Origin: Apostichopus japonicus
Lineage: Eukaryota > Echinodermata > Holothuroidea > Aspidochirotida > Stichopodidae
Assembly: GCF_037975245.1 (NCBI RefSeq)
Contig: NC_092574.1
Coordinates: 22,383,713-22,447,712 of the forward strand
Reading direction: 5' to 3'
Length of the DNA: 64,000 nucleotides
Every line of letters starts with the position of its first letter. Position 1 is the first letter of the stretch. The position numbers and the translations under genes are program-made. The notes below the pieces were generated by a model. It was not told the DNA's origin and made no database searches. It worked only from the letters and a program-made list of their open reading frames with translations. Positions 24,051 to 35,941 of this stretch are shown in pieces.

Positions 24051-24918
24051 AAGAGGGAAGAGGAAGTGGAGCTTGTTGGAGCAATGTGAGGGGGAAGAGG
24101 AAGTGGAGTATGATGGAGCAATGTGAGATGGAAGAGGAAAAGGAGCTTGATGGAGCAATGTGAGGGGGGAGGAGTAAGTGGAGTGTGATGGAGCAATGTG
24201 AGCGGGAAGAGGAAGTGGAGCGTGATGGAGCCATGTGAGGGGGGAGAGTAAGTGGAGTGTGATGAAGCAATGTGAGAGGGAAGAGGGAGAGGATCGTGAT
24301 GGAGCAATGTGAGAGGTAAGAGGAAGTGGGGTGTGATGGAGCAATGTGAGAGGGAAGAGTAAGTGGAGCTTGATGGAGCAATGTGAGAGGGAAGAGGGAG
24401 AGGATCGTGATGGAGCAGTGTGAGAGGGAAGAGGAAGTGGGGTGTGATGGAGCAATGTGAGATGGAAGAGGAAGTGGAGCTTGATGGAGCAATGTGAGAG
24501 GGAAGAGGAAGTGGGGCTTGATGGAGCAATGTGAGGGGGAGAGTAAGTGGAGTGTGATGGAGCAATGTAAGGGAAGAGGAAGTGGGGTGTGATGGAGCAA
24601 TGTGAGAGGGAAGATGAAGTGGAGCTTGATGGAGCAATGTGAGCTTGAAAAGGGAGAGGATCGTGATGGAGCAATGTGAGAGGGAAGAGGCAGTGGGGTG
24701 TGATGGAGCAATGTGAGAGGGAAGAGGAAGTGGAGCTTGATGGAGCAATGTGAGAGGGAAGAGGAAGCGAGCTTGATGGAGCAATGTGAGGGGGAGAGTA
24801 AGTGGAGTGGGATGGAGCAATGTGAGCGGGAAGAGGAAGTGGGGCGTGATGGAGCCATGTGAGGGGAAGAGTAAGTGGAGCGTGATGAAGCAATGTGTTG
24901 GTGAAGAGGGAGTGAAGC
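24051..24918. repeat. 37-bp minisatellite, about 23 copies
   Basis: Period 37 measured between successive GGAAGAGGAAGTGG starts at 24427, 24464 and 24501. Units alternate between AGCTTGATGG, GGTGTGATGG and GATCGTGATGG variants, giving a higher-order pattern of roughly two to three units. All three minus-strand frames are open over about 0.9 kb because the units lack stop triplets in any phase; I regard these frames as non-genes. Confidence 0.9.
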
Positions 24919-25119
24919 GTGGTGTGTCCAAATAAACATCCATTCAAAAAAATGCAGTCACTACAGTACTCCCTAGTGGGTACGATTCTTTCAGCTATTT
25001 CAACGTTTGGCATTTACATAGGAACCAAATGAACAGGTTTATTTTTCACTGATTCCAAATTTCTAGCAATCTTGTTAAGCCATCAAGTTTAGTTACCGGA
25101 ATATCCTTGACTTCAAACT

Positions 25120-26070
25120 TGAAATAAGTTTGGCCAAGTTGACCTTGACCTCAATTGAACAATGGACCTTTGGCATTTAACATAATCAATGCACTGAAGA
25201 TGTGTAGTCTGTGATACCCTACTGAAGATTTAGGCCATATTGTTTCTTTGGGTATATGTAGCCAACATGCTGTTTTGGGGTTATTTGATCTCCGGCCCTA
25301 TGACTTCTGCAGGCATTAAAGCCCATTCACGACATACACCTACCAAGTTTCAAGTACATCGGTCGTATGGTCCTTTGCAAAACGTTGTTTCACACAAATG
25401 TGTCCAAGTTGGACTTACTTGTGTATAAAGTATGTGGTTATATTGTTATTTTGGTATAAGTTTTAAGGCCACAATGATGTGTATTGGTTATTTGATCTTT
25501 GACCTGTGACCATATGACGGCATTAGTCACTCAGCCTCCACAACCGCCGCCCAGGCATATAACCAGCAAGTTTAAAGTCCATCGGATATATGGTCAAGGA
25601 GTCGTTTGCAAAATGCTTTTGCGCACAAATTTGAATAAGTCTGATCTTTTACCTCATTTGATCACGTGACGTTTGGCGTTTTAAATTAGTAAATGCCTTG
25701 GAGAAATAAAATATGTTATAACCTACGCCATAAAATTGGGCCATTTTTTGGGGTATAGGTGTAATGGCTACAATGCTTTGTTTGATTATTTGTTGACCTC
25801 TGACTTTGTTTAATTGTTTATTTGACGTTTATTTGATTCTGAACTTTGACTCTATGACACCATTATTCACGCAGCGGCAACAACATGTTATTGTTTATTT
25901 GACCTTTGCCCTCTGACCTGTGTCATGAAGACAAACATCCTATACCCGTGCACATACCCTTCGAGTCTGATGTCAACTAATTGGCCATACGGTTTCGGAG
26001 AAGTTCTGGGCAAACTATGTCTAATACACATAAACACACATTCACACACATTACTTTTTGACCCCCACTT
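25120..26070. repeat. Duplicate of the TGACCT-rich tandem repeat
   Basis: Near-identical to 13790-14725 at an offset of about 11.34 kb, with small indels (for example near 25741). Confidence 0.75.
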
Positions 26071-26224
26071 CAAACATTGTTCGTCCACCCCATGTATTGT
26101 TGTCACAGCTTGGTACCCTCCCCCACCCCGCTTCCCCACCATCCAACCAAAAAAATCAGTCAGACCAAGCCACTTTTAGCTCCATAGAGTACAATATCTC
26201 ATCTCAGCACAATATGTGTATTGT

Positions 26225-27150
26225 AGGCCATATGGGAAGTAATTGCTGATTTATTGTCCGTACGCATTATTTTATGACCGGTATCAATTATATTTAATAC
26301 CAGCAGTAATTCTCAGCCTATCACCATTCAGCTTCATATGCCGGTATTAAAAATAATCAATGCCGGCATTACATAGAATTGATACCGGTTTTAAATAGAA
26401 TTAATATCGGCATTAAATAGACCAATCACATTAGCTCATTATGAAGCTGTTATGCTCTGAGCTAGTGTTAATCCCGCTTTCTGCAGCGTGAAAGCCGTTA
26501 TTTCTACTGACGAAAGCAAAGTACAACGCAACGGTACGCATGACAGCTTAACACAATTTCTGCAAGATTATCGTCGAGAACCGAAAGATACTTGTAGGTT
26601 ATTGACAAATGTTGACTCCCAATCATTTATTTATTAATCTTCGAAGAGCATTATGCTATGAAAAGTTTGGACGGCTCCTGAATGAAGATGGATGAACTAA
26701 CGGGGCAAAGGTTCGCGCCTGGCGCAACTTGGCTGGAAACATGTAAGGAAGCGTGTCAATAATATTGCATATTATACCATAACCGCAACTAAAATTACAG
26801 TGCCAACTAAACAAAGATGGTCTATTTAATTTCGGTATTAATTCTATTTAATGCAGGTATTAATTCCATTTAACGCCGGTATTAATTCTATTTAATGCCA
26901 TTATTAATAGTATTTAATGCCTTTATTAATTTAATAATTAATACTCTTTTAATGCCGATATTAATTCTTTGTTATGCCGGTATTAATTCTTTGTTATGCC
27001 GGTATTAATTCTATTCAATGCCGGTATTAATTCTATTTATTACCGGCATATGAAGCTGCATGGTGATTGGCTGAGAATTAATGCCGGTATTTAATAGAAT
27101 TAATACCTGTAAGAATTTCATTCGTACGGACATTTAATCAGCAATAATTT
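26225..27150. mobile_element. Foldback element (unit 3 copy)
   Basis: Duplicate of the element at 14900-15868 with the same inverted-repeat ends and core. It lacks about 40 bp around 26625 relative to unit 2. It was carried by the segmental duplication rather than inserted independently. Confidence 0.7.
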
Positions 27151-27177
27151 CCCGTATGGCCTACCATATACGTGAAG

Positions 27178-27362
27178 GGATGAGACAAACGACAAAAATC
27201 GGTGCATTGATGTGGAACGGGTTCACTACGTGACGGGATGAGATAACAAACACATAAACAACAAAAATCGGTGCATTGATGTGGAACGGGTTCACTACGT
27301 GACGGGATGAGATAACAAACACATAAACAACAAAAATCGGTGCATTGATGTGGAACGGGTTC
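27178..27362. repeat. 69-bp tandem repeat, 3 copies
   Basis: CAAAAATCGG occurs at 27193, 27262 and 27331 (period 69). Unit 2 has two copies. Confidence 0.85.
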
Positions 27363-27601
27363 TAAATCTGAATCATTCTTGTCATGAAAATGGGTGGAGC
27401 GTTGTGGTTGATTTGAATTGTAGCATGTTTCTCTTTATCTGGCGGGCATAGTTGCTGAGCACGCACACGGTATGGTGAGACATACGTATTATTCGGTGAA
27501 ACTACAATGTGCACGACATGACGTAATGCGACCATTGACCAATCACGGACTCGTGTACTTCAAATTCCAGCTAGATTTTGATTCTAAATGGTGTACTGGC
27601 C

Positions 27602-27608
27602 TATAAAA
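27602..27608 (+). promoter_or_regulatory. TATA box of the distal first exon, unit 3
   Basis: TATAAAA begins 63 nt before the ATG at 27665, as in copies 2 and 3. The flanks are almost identical to the copy 2 promoter. Confidence 0.6.
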
Positions 27609-27664
27609 GGTAGGTGTGCTCTGCCAGAAACACCATTTATCCGGACTAACTTGAACCTGCCAGT

Positions 27665-27753
27665 ATGAATCGGCTTTTGATTATAGCTGCTGTGGTCGTT
27701 AGTTGCCAGGCGTCATCATTTGTTAACGCACCCAGAGGAAAGGGTTGCTCTAA
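27665..27753 (+). other. Distal first exon of copy 3 with altered splice donor
   Basis: It encodes the same 29-residue signal exon as copy 2. A 4-bp loss at the boundary changes TCTTA|GTAAGTAG to TCTAA|GTAGTTG. The strong donor is gone; a weaker GTAGTT remains in the same phase and would give Asn instead of Tyr at the join. If unspliced, the frame ends two codons later (AAG TAG). It lies 2.9 kb before the intact proximal first exon (30602), so copy 3 either has alternative first exons or this one is a relic. Confidence 0.7.
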
Positions 27754-28211
27754 GTAGTTGTATATTATCCGGCTTCTATTAATTTAATCACTTAACAGTG
27801 CTTTTTTATTTTACTTTTTATTTCCTACAGTGGTTCTATCGTCATGATAAATTCTCGATTTAAGAGGAATGGGGTTGAGTGTGGATCATGTTTTTTTTTT
27901 GGTCCAGACTCTATCTTGGGTTAATTTTCGTTAAAAAAATATGGTGGTACTTTTTTGAATGAGTGACTTATCATAAAATAGAAACTGTTATGATTGAACG
28001 AGTGTTTTTCTTACGCTACAAATATTTATATCGGAAGAAGAGAGATAAACTACTGAAGGTTAAGGGCCGACAAGTAAAGATTATTTCATAAATTCCAAGG
28101 AGCGGAAACTATGACGTTATGTTGTATTCAGAACGGCAATGGCGGCTATTTCAGTACTGGAATAGCTTCCACTGGATAGTATAACGGTGTGAATGAAATT
28201 AAATATCACTT

Positions 28212-28220
28212 TATATATAT

Positions 28221-28262
<42 letters not shown>
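28212..28262. repeat. (TA)n microsatellite, interrupted
   Basis: Duplicate of the TA run at 16845, interrupted by AAATA near 28232, and followed by about 250 bp (28263-28510) that unit 2 lacks. Confidence 0.9.
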
Positions 28263-28265
<3 letters not shown>

Positions 28266-29109
28266 ACCTCGTCAAATGTGAATTTTCTGAGTTTTGTGGT
28301 TTTAAATTTAGAAAATGTCCACTACTTGTCATATTGAGGAGTTCTTGCATCTCATCAAAGAGTTAATTTACAATGTACTTTACACGTAGTCACGGCAATG
28401 CATGTGCAAAAAACAGCAACACGACAGTTAGACAACATATCGAGTTTTTTAAGTCGGTTATTAGACATAAAGACATTTCCCTGTCGAGATGTCAAGTTAT
28501 CGAAAGTCGGTAAGTTGAAAAAAAATACACTTTTTGTCTTCATGTTACGTTGGGCATAGGTCGGTAACTTGACAAAAATCAAATTGTTGTCTTGACTAGT
28601 TTGCGTAAGTTGGATATTCGACAAAACTCAATTTTTCAGTAACTCGATAAAATATCATTTTTTTTTGTCCTGTTGTCGAGTTATTGTAAGTCTGTAACTT
28701 GGCCAAAGAGAAACGTATTTTTTTGTCGAGATATCATGCTATTCTAACACGAATCTCGAAATCTCGCATGTCCCCTTATGGTTTCCGTTATAATTCCTTT
28801 CTTTTAATTATCTGATAACTCGTAGATATAAAAAGTCGACGTCCGTTCACGATCAGCGTCATGTTTTTAATTTGGGCAATGTTTGGTTTGTAAAATATTG
28901 TACTCGTGTAAACTAGGCTAACTTATATTGTTAAATATACCAGCTCAGTCTCCGTGTTTTGTAGTCACTGCTCAGCATATCTTTTTGTGGCACGTATATT
29001 TTGTGTCTACTGGAATGAATTATCTTTCTCACGGTCTTTGTAACAGCTATAAGGAGACGTGTGAGGAGAGGGGCGGGAAGGAGGGTTCGTCTTTCTTTGC
29101 GAAACATAT

Positions 29110-30535
29110 TTGGTATTTATCTTATTGCCTGTGCTCCAAGATCGCTGATGCACACACCCGATCTTTGTGATCATAGGGGCTTAGTTGATATCGTGTATAT
29201 GGTGTTGTTCGGTTATATTTGGTATTCTTGCTCAGTAAAATGTATTCACACAAGAATGGAAACGAAACAGTTACTTTGTGAGTTTTAAACTAAAGTCAAT
29301 CGGTAAAAGTCATAAAATGGAGAAACAGATGGCTTGAATGTGTAACATTTCACTCGTTTGTTCCTCTCCTGGGAACTCCAAACTGAAATTAAAAACAATA
29401 CCAAAGTAAGAATACTGAAGACATTTCTGAACCAAGCAAACAAAAAGGCGCGATGACGTTTCAATGTGTTAACACAACAAATAAAGATGATAAATGATGT
29501 AACGGTGCTCTTAAACTCTCCCTTATCTCCGTTTATACGCCAAGGTTACCACCTGAATATCTAATTAAGGAAGGATCGAGAAACTGTTCAACAAATCCTA
29601 TTTCAATGATGTAAAATCATCAAATATGTACTTTGTATTTACCATTTTACTGCAATCAACCCCATACTCCCCGCACCCTCCACTCGTTGACCCTCTCAAG
29701 AGATCTGGTTAACTAGTGTGATAGTAGTACTTACTGGATGTAACCAATACTAATTACCTCTGGCCATACCTCTGTCTCTCTCTTTCTCTCTCCGTTGATA
29801 TGTTTATATTTAGACACCGGTTACAACTCCTTCGTTAATCGTCTCCTTTATGATATCAAGCATAATTCAGAATAACACCTATAAACAACTGTACAATATA
29901 GGACTATATACATACTTCTTTTCTTTCAAATGAACATATTTTGTGTGATTTCAGTGATGAAATGGACATGTATAAAAGTTGCATGTTAGGTGTTTAAATC
30001 GAGACGTAATACTTTTAATTGATATTAGCGTCCACTTTACTTGTCACAAGACTCCATTGCTATATATTTCTATAGAGTATCCTTAAATAAACTATCGAAT
30101 TTCTTCAAAAAAACTGTTAGAAACATTCACGAACATTATGTTTAACCAAACTCAGTACTTTTCCAAACAGTGACTTTGTTGTAAGGAATGTATATGAATA
30201 TAAGGCGGTTTGTAAGAGATGTATGTTTTCATAATCCTCCAGTCCAATTTTGAACATGAACATTTCTATGGATTCAACTATCACTACAACTCCATTGATT
30301 AACAATTATGAAATCCTCCCATTCACCGAGTAGGCAAAATATAGCTTTCAGCCAAAGCGACGTTATAGGCAAGGTATTGCTTTCTTTATGTACACAATGC
30401 TGCACAGAAAGAAATTTGGCAATAATATACGTTATAATGTCAACAATCGCTTCATGCGTTGTTTTATGCGTCTAACCAATAACCGGCTCTGGTTGTTCAA
30501 GCTCCATCCAAAGTTTGATTCTACATGGTGTACTA
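29110..30535. repeat. Segmental-duplication block upstream of copy 3 proximal exon
   Basis: Collinear with 2130-3640 and about 17480-18860. It retains the segment around CCAATAACCGGCTCTGGTTG before the TATA box, which unit 2 has lost. No exon seen. Confidence 0.75.
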
Positions 30536-30538
30536 GTC

Positions 30539-30545
30539 TATAAAA
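30539..30545 (+). promoter_or_regulatory. TATA box of gene copy 3
   Basis: TATAAAA begins 63 nt before the ATG at 30602 and sits in the same flank as the damaged box of copy 1 (GTGTACT before, GTGGGCCCTGCCAG after). Confidence 0.7.
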
Positions 30546-30601
30546 GATCGGTGGGCCCTGCCAGAAACATCATTAATCCGGACTAACTTGAACCTGCCAG
30601 T

Positions 30602-31489
30602 ATGAATCGGTTTTTGATTATAGCTGCTGTGGTCGTTAGTTGCCAGGCGTCAACATTTGTAAACGCACCCAAGGGAAAGGGTTGCTCTTAGTAAGTAGTT
30701 GTACTATTAATCGATTATCTTAAGTCATTCCCTTCACAGTGCTTTGACCGACAAAACCTTACTGTGGTATTGTGAAATAAAGTTTAAGTCTAATTAGACA
30801 ATAACTCGTATATAATTGGCACATATTCATCATAATATACCACACAGCCTAATCATTATAGTTGTGTGCTTTCAATTAACACTAAATTTTAAGTCATATG
30901 TAACGCAACCTTGTGAATTTATCCTTTTTATTCTCTTTTCTTACCCAGCCCAAACTGGAAATGTGACTGCAAACTAGTCTACAGCTGTGATGGTAGCAAC
31001 AAATTTCCAGATGACTTCAGTGACAAATCTATCGCTGGAGAGGTAAAAAATTTGGCCCCTGGAGACTACCAACTGAGGATTCCAGGGAAAAGATGGCGAC
31101 GACAGATCTGGAGTCAAGAAGAGTTTTGTAAAAGGGAATGTCATGATCGATTGAACGCGTTCTTGTGCCTCAACGGTGACGGTACACCTTCAGATTACTC
31201 TGACGCAGCCCTTTGTCTTAAGCTTCTTGGCCTTGATATGAGTCCGTTTTCCCAAGATGGTACTGATGAGCCATGCTGCGAGATATACCTACAGTGGGGT
31301 CTTAACTGGTGTCCCGACAAGTGGTACAAACTGGTACGGAATGTTCGGTGTTTGAGTCGAGGTATCGATGCAGGTTTTCCGGGCGATCCAAAATCTTCGC
31401 ACGTTTTTAGTGTAGAGGGTGGTTGTACAGCGGATGGAACTCTCGATTTCACATGGTGTGATAGGGCTCCTACATGTCCGATCGTTTAA
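30602..31489 (+). CDS. Secreted Cys-rich family, copy 3 (intact, two exons)
   Basis: Exon 1 is 30602-30690 and begins MNRFLIIAAVVVSCQAST (signal peptide). The donor is GTAAGT at 30691, the intron 258 bp, the acceptor CTTACCCAG at 30948. Exon 2 is 30949-31489, stop TAA. The spliced product is 209 residues. After the signal come APKGKGCSYPNWKCDC, then a Cys at about residue 43, then KRWRR (77-81; a possible furin-type site), FCKREC, an adjacent CC, GLNWCPDKWY, GGC, WC and TCP. There are 15 Cys in the mature part: four before the basic motif and 11 after. No membrane segment follows the signal. The start of exon 2 matches copy 1 and its last third matches copy 2, so this copy is a mosaic. I do not recognise the family; an extracellular disulfide-rich role is all that can be inferred. 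Confidence 0.85.
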
Positions 31490-33415
31490 CCATAAATTGA
31501 ATATGGTAATAACAGAAGAAAAGCAGCATTACTGTGGTAAATAATTAACTTTCATTTATGTTTAAGATACCAATCAAATTCCTAACAGACAGTTTTTCCT
31601 TACCGTAAGTAATCCAAGTACCATTTAATTCTTCCCTTTTTTTTAAATGTTTGATACAATGTTACAAAGAGATGGGAATCATTTTAAGGATATGCAGGGT
31701 TTGTTTCTAATTAGCTGTTTTTCTATCCTAAACTTGCTGTTTTGTCAATTTTTAATTTACGTTGAGGAATTGTTTGATGATGGAGTGTCAGGTAGTTTAA
31801 ACTTCAAAATAATCACAATCTTGTCAGAATTTTGTCAGAATTATACTTGACATATTTTAAGCAAGTATAGGTATATCTGCAGAGTAAGGTTCAATCGAAG
31901 TGTATATGTATAAAATATGTTGCTACGGCGTAGATAGTAATGTAACGCAACCCCCGGAGAGGCGAAACCTCATAGCACAGAAATATAAACAATTAACCTC
32001 AAACTGCGAATACACTGAAGATGTGTAAATAAGAATAATATCATTTGCATGTGAAATCCTTTCAAGAAGTTGTAATGTCATCATCGAGCTAATTACCACC
32101 GGAATGCACTATTTCGAGGTAGCAAAATGGATCGTTACTTTAACGTTCCTATAACGAAGTGGTTCTAATATTGTAACATATATGACTTGAACCGCAAAAA
32201 TATGTAAACCTCTGATTTTCGTCATTGTTGAAGTTTGAAATGTTTAAACGAGCGGGAAAAAAGACATATGAAGTTTCTAATACACTTTCAGCAAAACTAT
32301 GTAGCCACTGAAAACGGTGGTAGCAACTCCTTCCAAAGTTTCCATTTGCATGTAATTCTCAGAAAATGAGACAAAGTTTTCTATACAGATATAGATCAAT
32401 AGATAAATATATGTGGACATCGTAACTACATTTGGTAAAATATTTCCTTAAAGAAACGTCTCAGCAAGAATCTTCAGTTCAACTACTACAAGTTGTGTTT
32501 GCTGAATACCTGACGTAGTGTAAATGTCATCTGTATTCTCCCCAAGTGTTAGCCTTCTAAAAATTACTAGAAGTTTTCAAAAGTACTTTGCTGGTGGTTC
32601 TGCATCTTGACTTATTTCGAGACATTGGTGAGTTTAAATTAGACAAGAAAATATTTCCGTGAGGTAAAATACTATAATGGTGGTTGTAATATTCTTATTA
32701 AATTGGGAGCACGGGTGACAATTTTTCTAATTTCTAGCATATTTGAGGCCGACGCTATGGCCTTTACCCATATACATAAGGCTACAACTGGTGAAATTTG
32801 TAACGGTAATGAGTGTTTGAGTACAACAGTTTTATAATTTTGGTAATGGTTGATATAAATATTTCATAATATCATGATATTATATCTTCTTTGTTTCTTT
32901 TCTTGTTCTGTTGTTTTCTGGACGGCATTGAGAACATTGCTTATAATGTCGACACATTTTCTTTATTATATGTTTCGAAGTTGAAGTCGTATGAGCTACG
33001 ATACACGAAGTGTCCAGAAATATTCAAATCCGCTTCATCTGCTGGGCTGCCCAATTGCTAGGCATACCAGCAACAAGGCATAGAACATAATGAAAACAAA
33101 CATCTGTCCTTGTATCTGAAATATTAAGTGGTAATAAAAAGTGATTAATGGTATCAAAAATATCTTTGATAGTACTTAAGTCGGACTTAAATTAAGATCT
33201 TTTAATTTTGCATTTAATTATAGTGTTTACAGCTAGGATGACTTTAGGCACAATGTAAGTTTTGAAATATCATTCAACGTTACGAAAACACTGCTAGCAG
33301 TCCAGGTTCAAGTACAGTTCTACACCTCTCTTCCTATATTTGAGATACGATCCTTTAAACGACCAGGTTTCATTAATTTAATTTACTGACCAAGTAGACT
33401 AAATACACAGAACAC
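31490..33415. repeat. Segmental-duplication 3' flank of copy 3
   Basis: Collinear with unit 2 (20058-21821 and 22085-22140) until similarity ends near 33415, just after the GGTTTCATTAATTTAA segment. This marks the right edge of the duplicated array in this window. Confidence 0.7.
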
Positions 33416-35934
33416 TAATTTTAAACTACGGCAAACTTCGCGCTTCAGAATTTTGACAATAATTTTGTTTTTGTATACTAGTTACAGTCTTTATTATTTG
33501 ATTATTTTGTGCACAAGCCAATGGTTTCCAGGGTTCATTATAACTAAGTATTGTTCGTTCATTTAGAGTGCGTGTTTTCATGGAGGTCTGTAGGAATGCA
33601 AGGTTTTCTGAGTGGAAACATCCTCAAGACGTGTTAACTTTTAAATCTTGGTAAAAACAATTAGTGAAAAGTTATAGACATTTTATGTGTATGACACTGT
33701 TCATGATTAATCATGTATGGTTTCGGGAATTCTCTGGTATTGAAAAATGATGTCTGTAATCGTTTCCGATCCTTTCTAGAAACAGAGAGTCAGCCCAGGG
33801 TATAGCCTACAGCATGAACATTGCAGCAATATAAACGAACATATTCACTTGTTGCTTTTTTTATATGAAAATGGTACACAAGTTTAAAAGGCAAATCTTC
33901 TGTAGTTAAGTATATCAGTATTTTGGTATGGAGATTTGACTTCTGCTTGACAGTATTCAGTTGCATTACATTGAACAGTGCTTACCATCCCAGGGCTTAG
34001 TAACTGCATCCAGCAGGGTTTTTTTTTCATGCAGTTTGCAATGGTATGGAAGGTTCAATGTACTGTTTTATGTACTGTACTCTGTCATGGCAGTTAGCTC
34101 CTCTTGGGAAAATCTTCTATTTCTGCCAAAACAAAATGACACACAACAGCAGAAAATAGTTATTTTATTTCTGCACCTAACAGAAGCTGATCACAATTGT
34201 TAGAAAATATTTTAAAAGTAACACAAAATTAATCCCAAAGGTCCGTATTGGGTTTTGTACCATGTTTAAATACTTACCAGTTTATATTGATCTATGTTCT
34301 GTTGTAAACATTCCTCTTTGAAAAGATGTATGATAGGGCAGTGATATCTCCAATGAAAACTGTAAATGTGTCCCTTTTTGAATGTTCAGAAAATCATGCC
34401 ATAAGGAGTCCCTGCTATGGGCAGTTCAGTTTATTGAGATTTACACCAATTTCATGATCTGCTCTGCATAAACTGGAAATATAATCTGCCTAACTTACAT
34501 TGCTCCAAACCTACTTTTGGGAGCGGTAGAATCGTATTATAAGAACAGCATGAGATGCAATAATCCAACAATTCATATTCATGTCCGTTTATATTGCAAG
34601 GAGTGCAAAGCTGTGACCTATAACTATATGGTGTTTCATTTTACATTTCTCATGTGGATAAAACTTTCATGTGATTAGGGCTAGACTATACCTATACCAT
34701 TGCATGGATAGGCTTAGCCTAATGAACTTACATTTCTGCCAAAACCTGTTAGAGTTTGACACACCAATACCCCCCCCCCCCCCTCCGACCCTAAAGCATT
34801 GATTGTTGACCATTTAGATTGAAGTATAGTCTAAATTAAGATTAACCATACACGAGTTTCATGGTTTTAGTAAATGAATAGTATAGAATTATCATTATTC
34901 TCAATAAATTTCACATTATCAATACATAGCTTAATTGCTATAGCCTAGCCTGGGTAAGTTTTACACTAGGTTAGTCTAGGCCATTACAATAAATGCATCA
35001 CATACAACAGCTATATTTTTTTCTTTCAATGTCGGCAATCACTAGTATAGCCCGAGCATGTAGACCACTGGTGGTCTTAACATATCCACTGTTTAGCTTA
35101 GGCCTAGTCTTTTTAAAAGCGAAGGCAAGCTACGGGGTCTAAAGTGTGCTGACCCAAGCGTAAAAAATGGCCTATAAATGTGTGGCTTTCAATAGGTGTG
35201 CCCTCATAGTTACCATACAACACAATCACATGCATTCGGTAGAAGTAGAAGCGCCCATTATTTAGCGAAGGTCTAGGTCTTGCTAAGTATGGATATGACC
35301 AGTGAAGGCATACACTTTCTTAGGTCTAGTCTTGAAGGTACTTAATAAGTAAGCTAGGCTATTCTATATCTCATAGTCCGTACTGTATATAAATACCACA
35401 TCAGGAAAAGGATCTGGCCTAACCTAGCCTGACAACGTAAGGGCTAACTTTAGGTTATACTTACAATATCGCGCGTACTGACTGTATCACAGAAATGACG
35501 AAATAGACATGATCCCGGTATTTCACCTTTACCTTGAAACAAACACTCATTTAGGGTAACTCATACCCCATTGATCTAGCATGAATTTGACTTCGTCATC
35601 TGCCATAATTAAATGGTTATTTGCAGATTTCTTTTTTGTATTTGACACCTTCTTCCGCTTGCGATTGTCAATCTGTCATACGTAGGAGGCCGCTAGTTTG
35701 AACGTCTTGAGTCGCGACCAACAAACCAATCAGAGGCGAGGATTGCAATATGCTAATAATCTATTTTAATTAATTCATCAGAGTGATGTTAAGATTAGGT
35801 GTACCGCACTAGATTAACCAAGGGTAACCAGGATTATGTTAACTAACGCAGACAATATCCAGGACAATTTTAGTAAATTGTTGACAAGGAAATTTTCACC
35901 AGGTTGTTTTTAGAGTGTAGGGTAGGGCAACATT
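33416..35934. other. No gene supported; unique DNA with GCCTAGG-rich patches
   Basis: No exon-like frame with splice signals was found. There is a C-run near 34771-34783 and many TAGGC/GCCTA words between 34680 and 35460. The frame at 33961-34203 lacks an upstream context and recognisable motif. Confidence 0.45.
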
Positions 35935-35941
35935 CAAACAA

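Noticed and set aside
23964..25013. Long minus-strand open frames (349, 303 and 296 codons) rich in Ser, Pro, Leu and His
   Set aside because: They are the three frames of the 37-bp minisatellite, which has no stop triplet in any phase. The frames do not continue into unique coding sequence.
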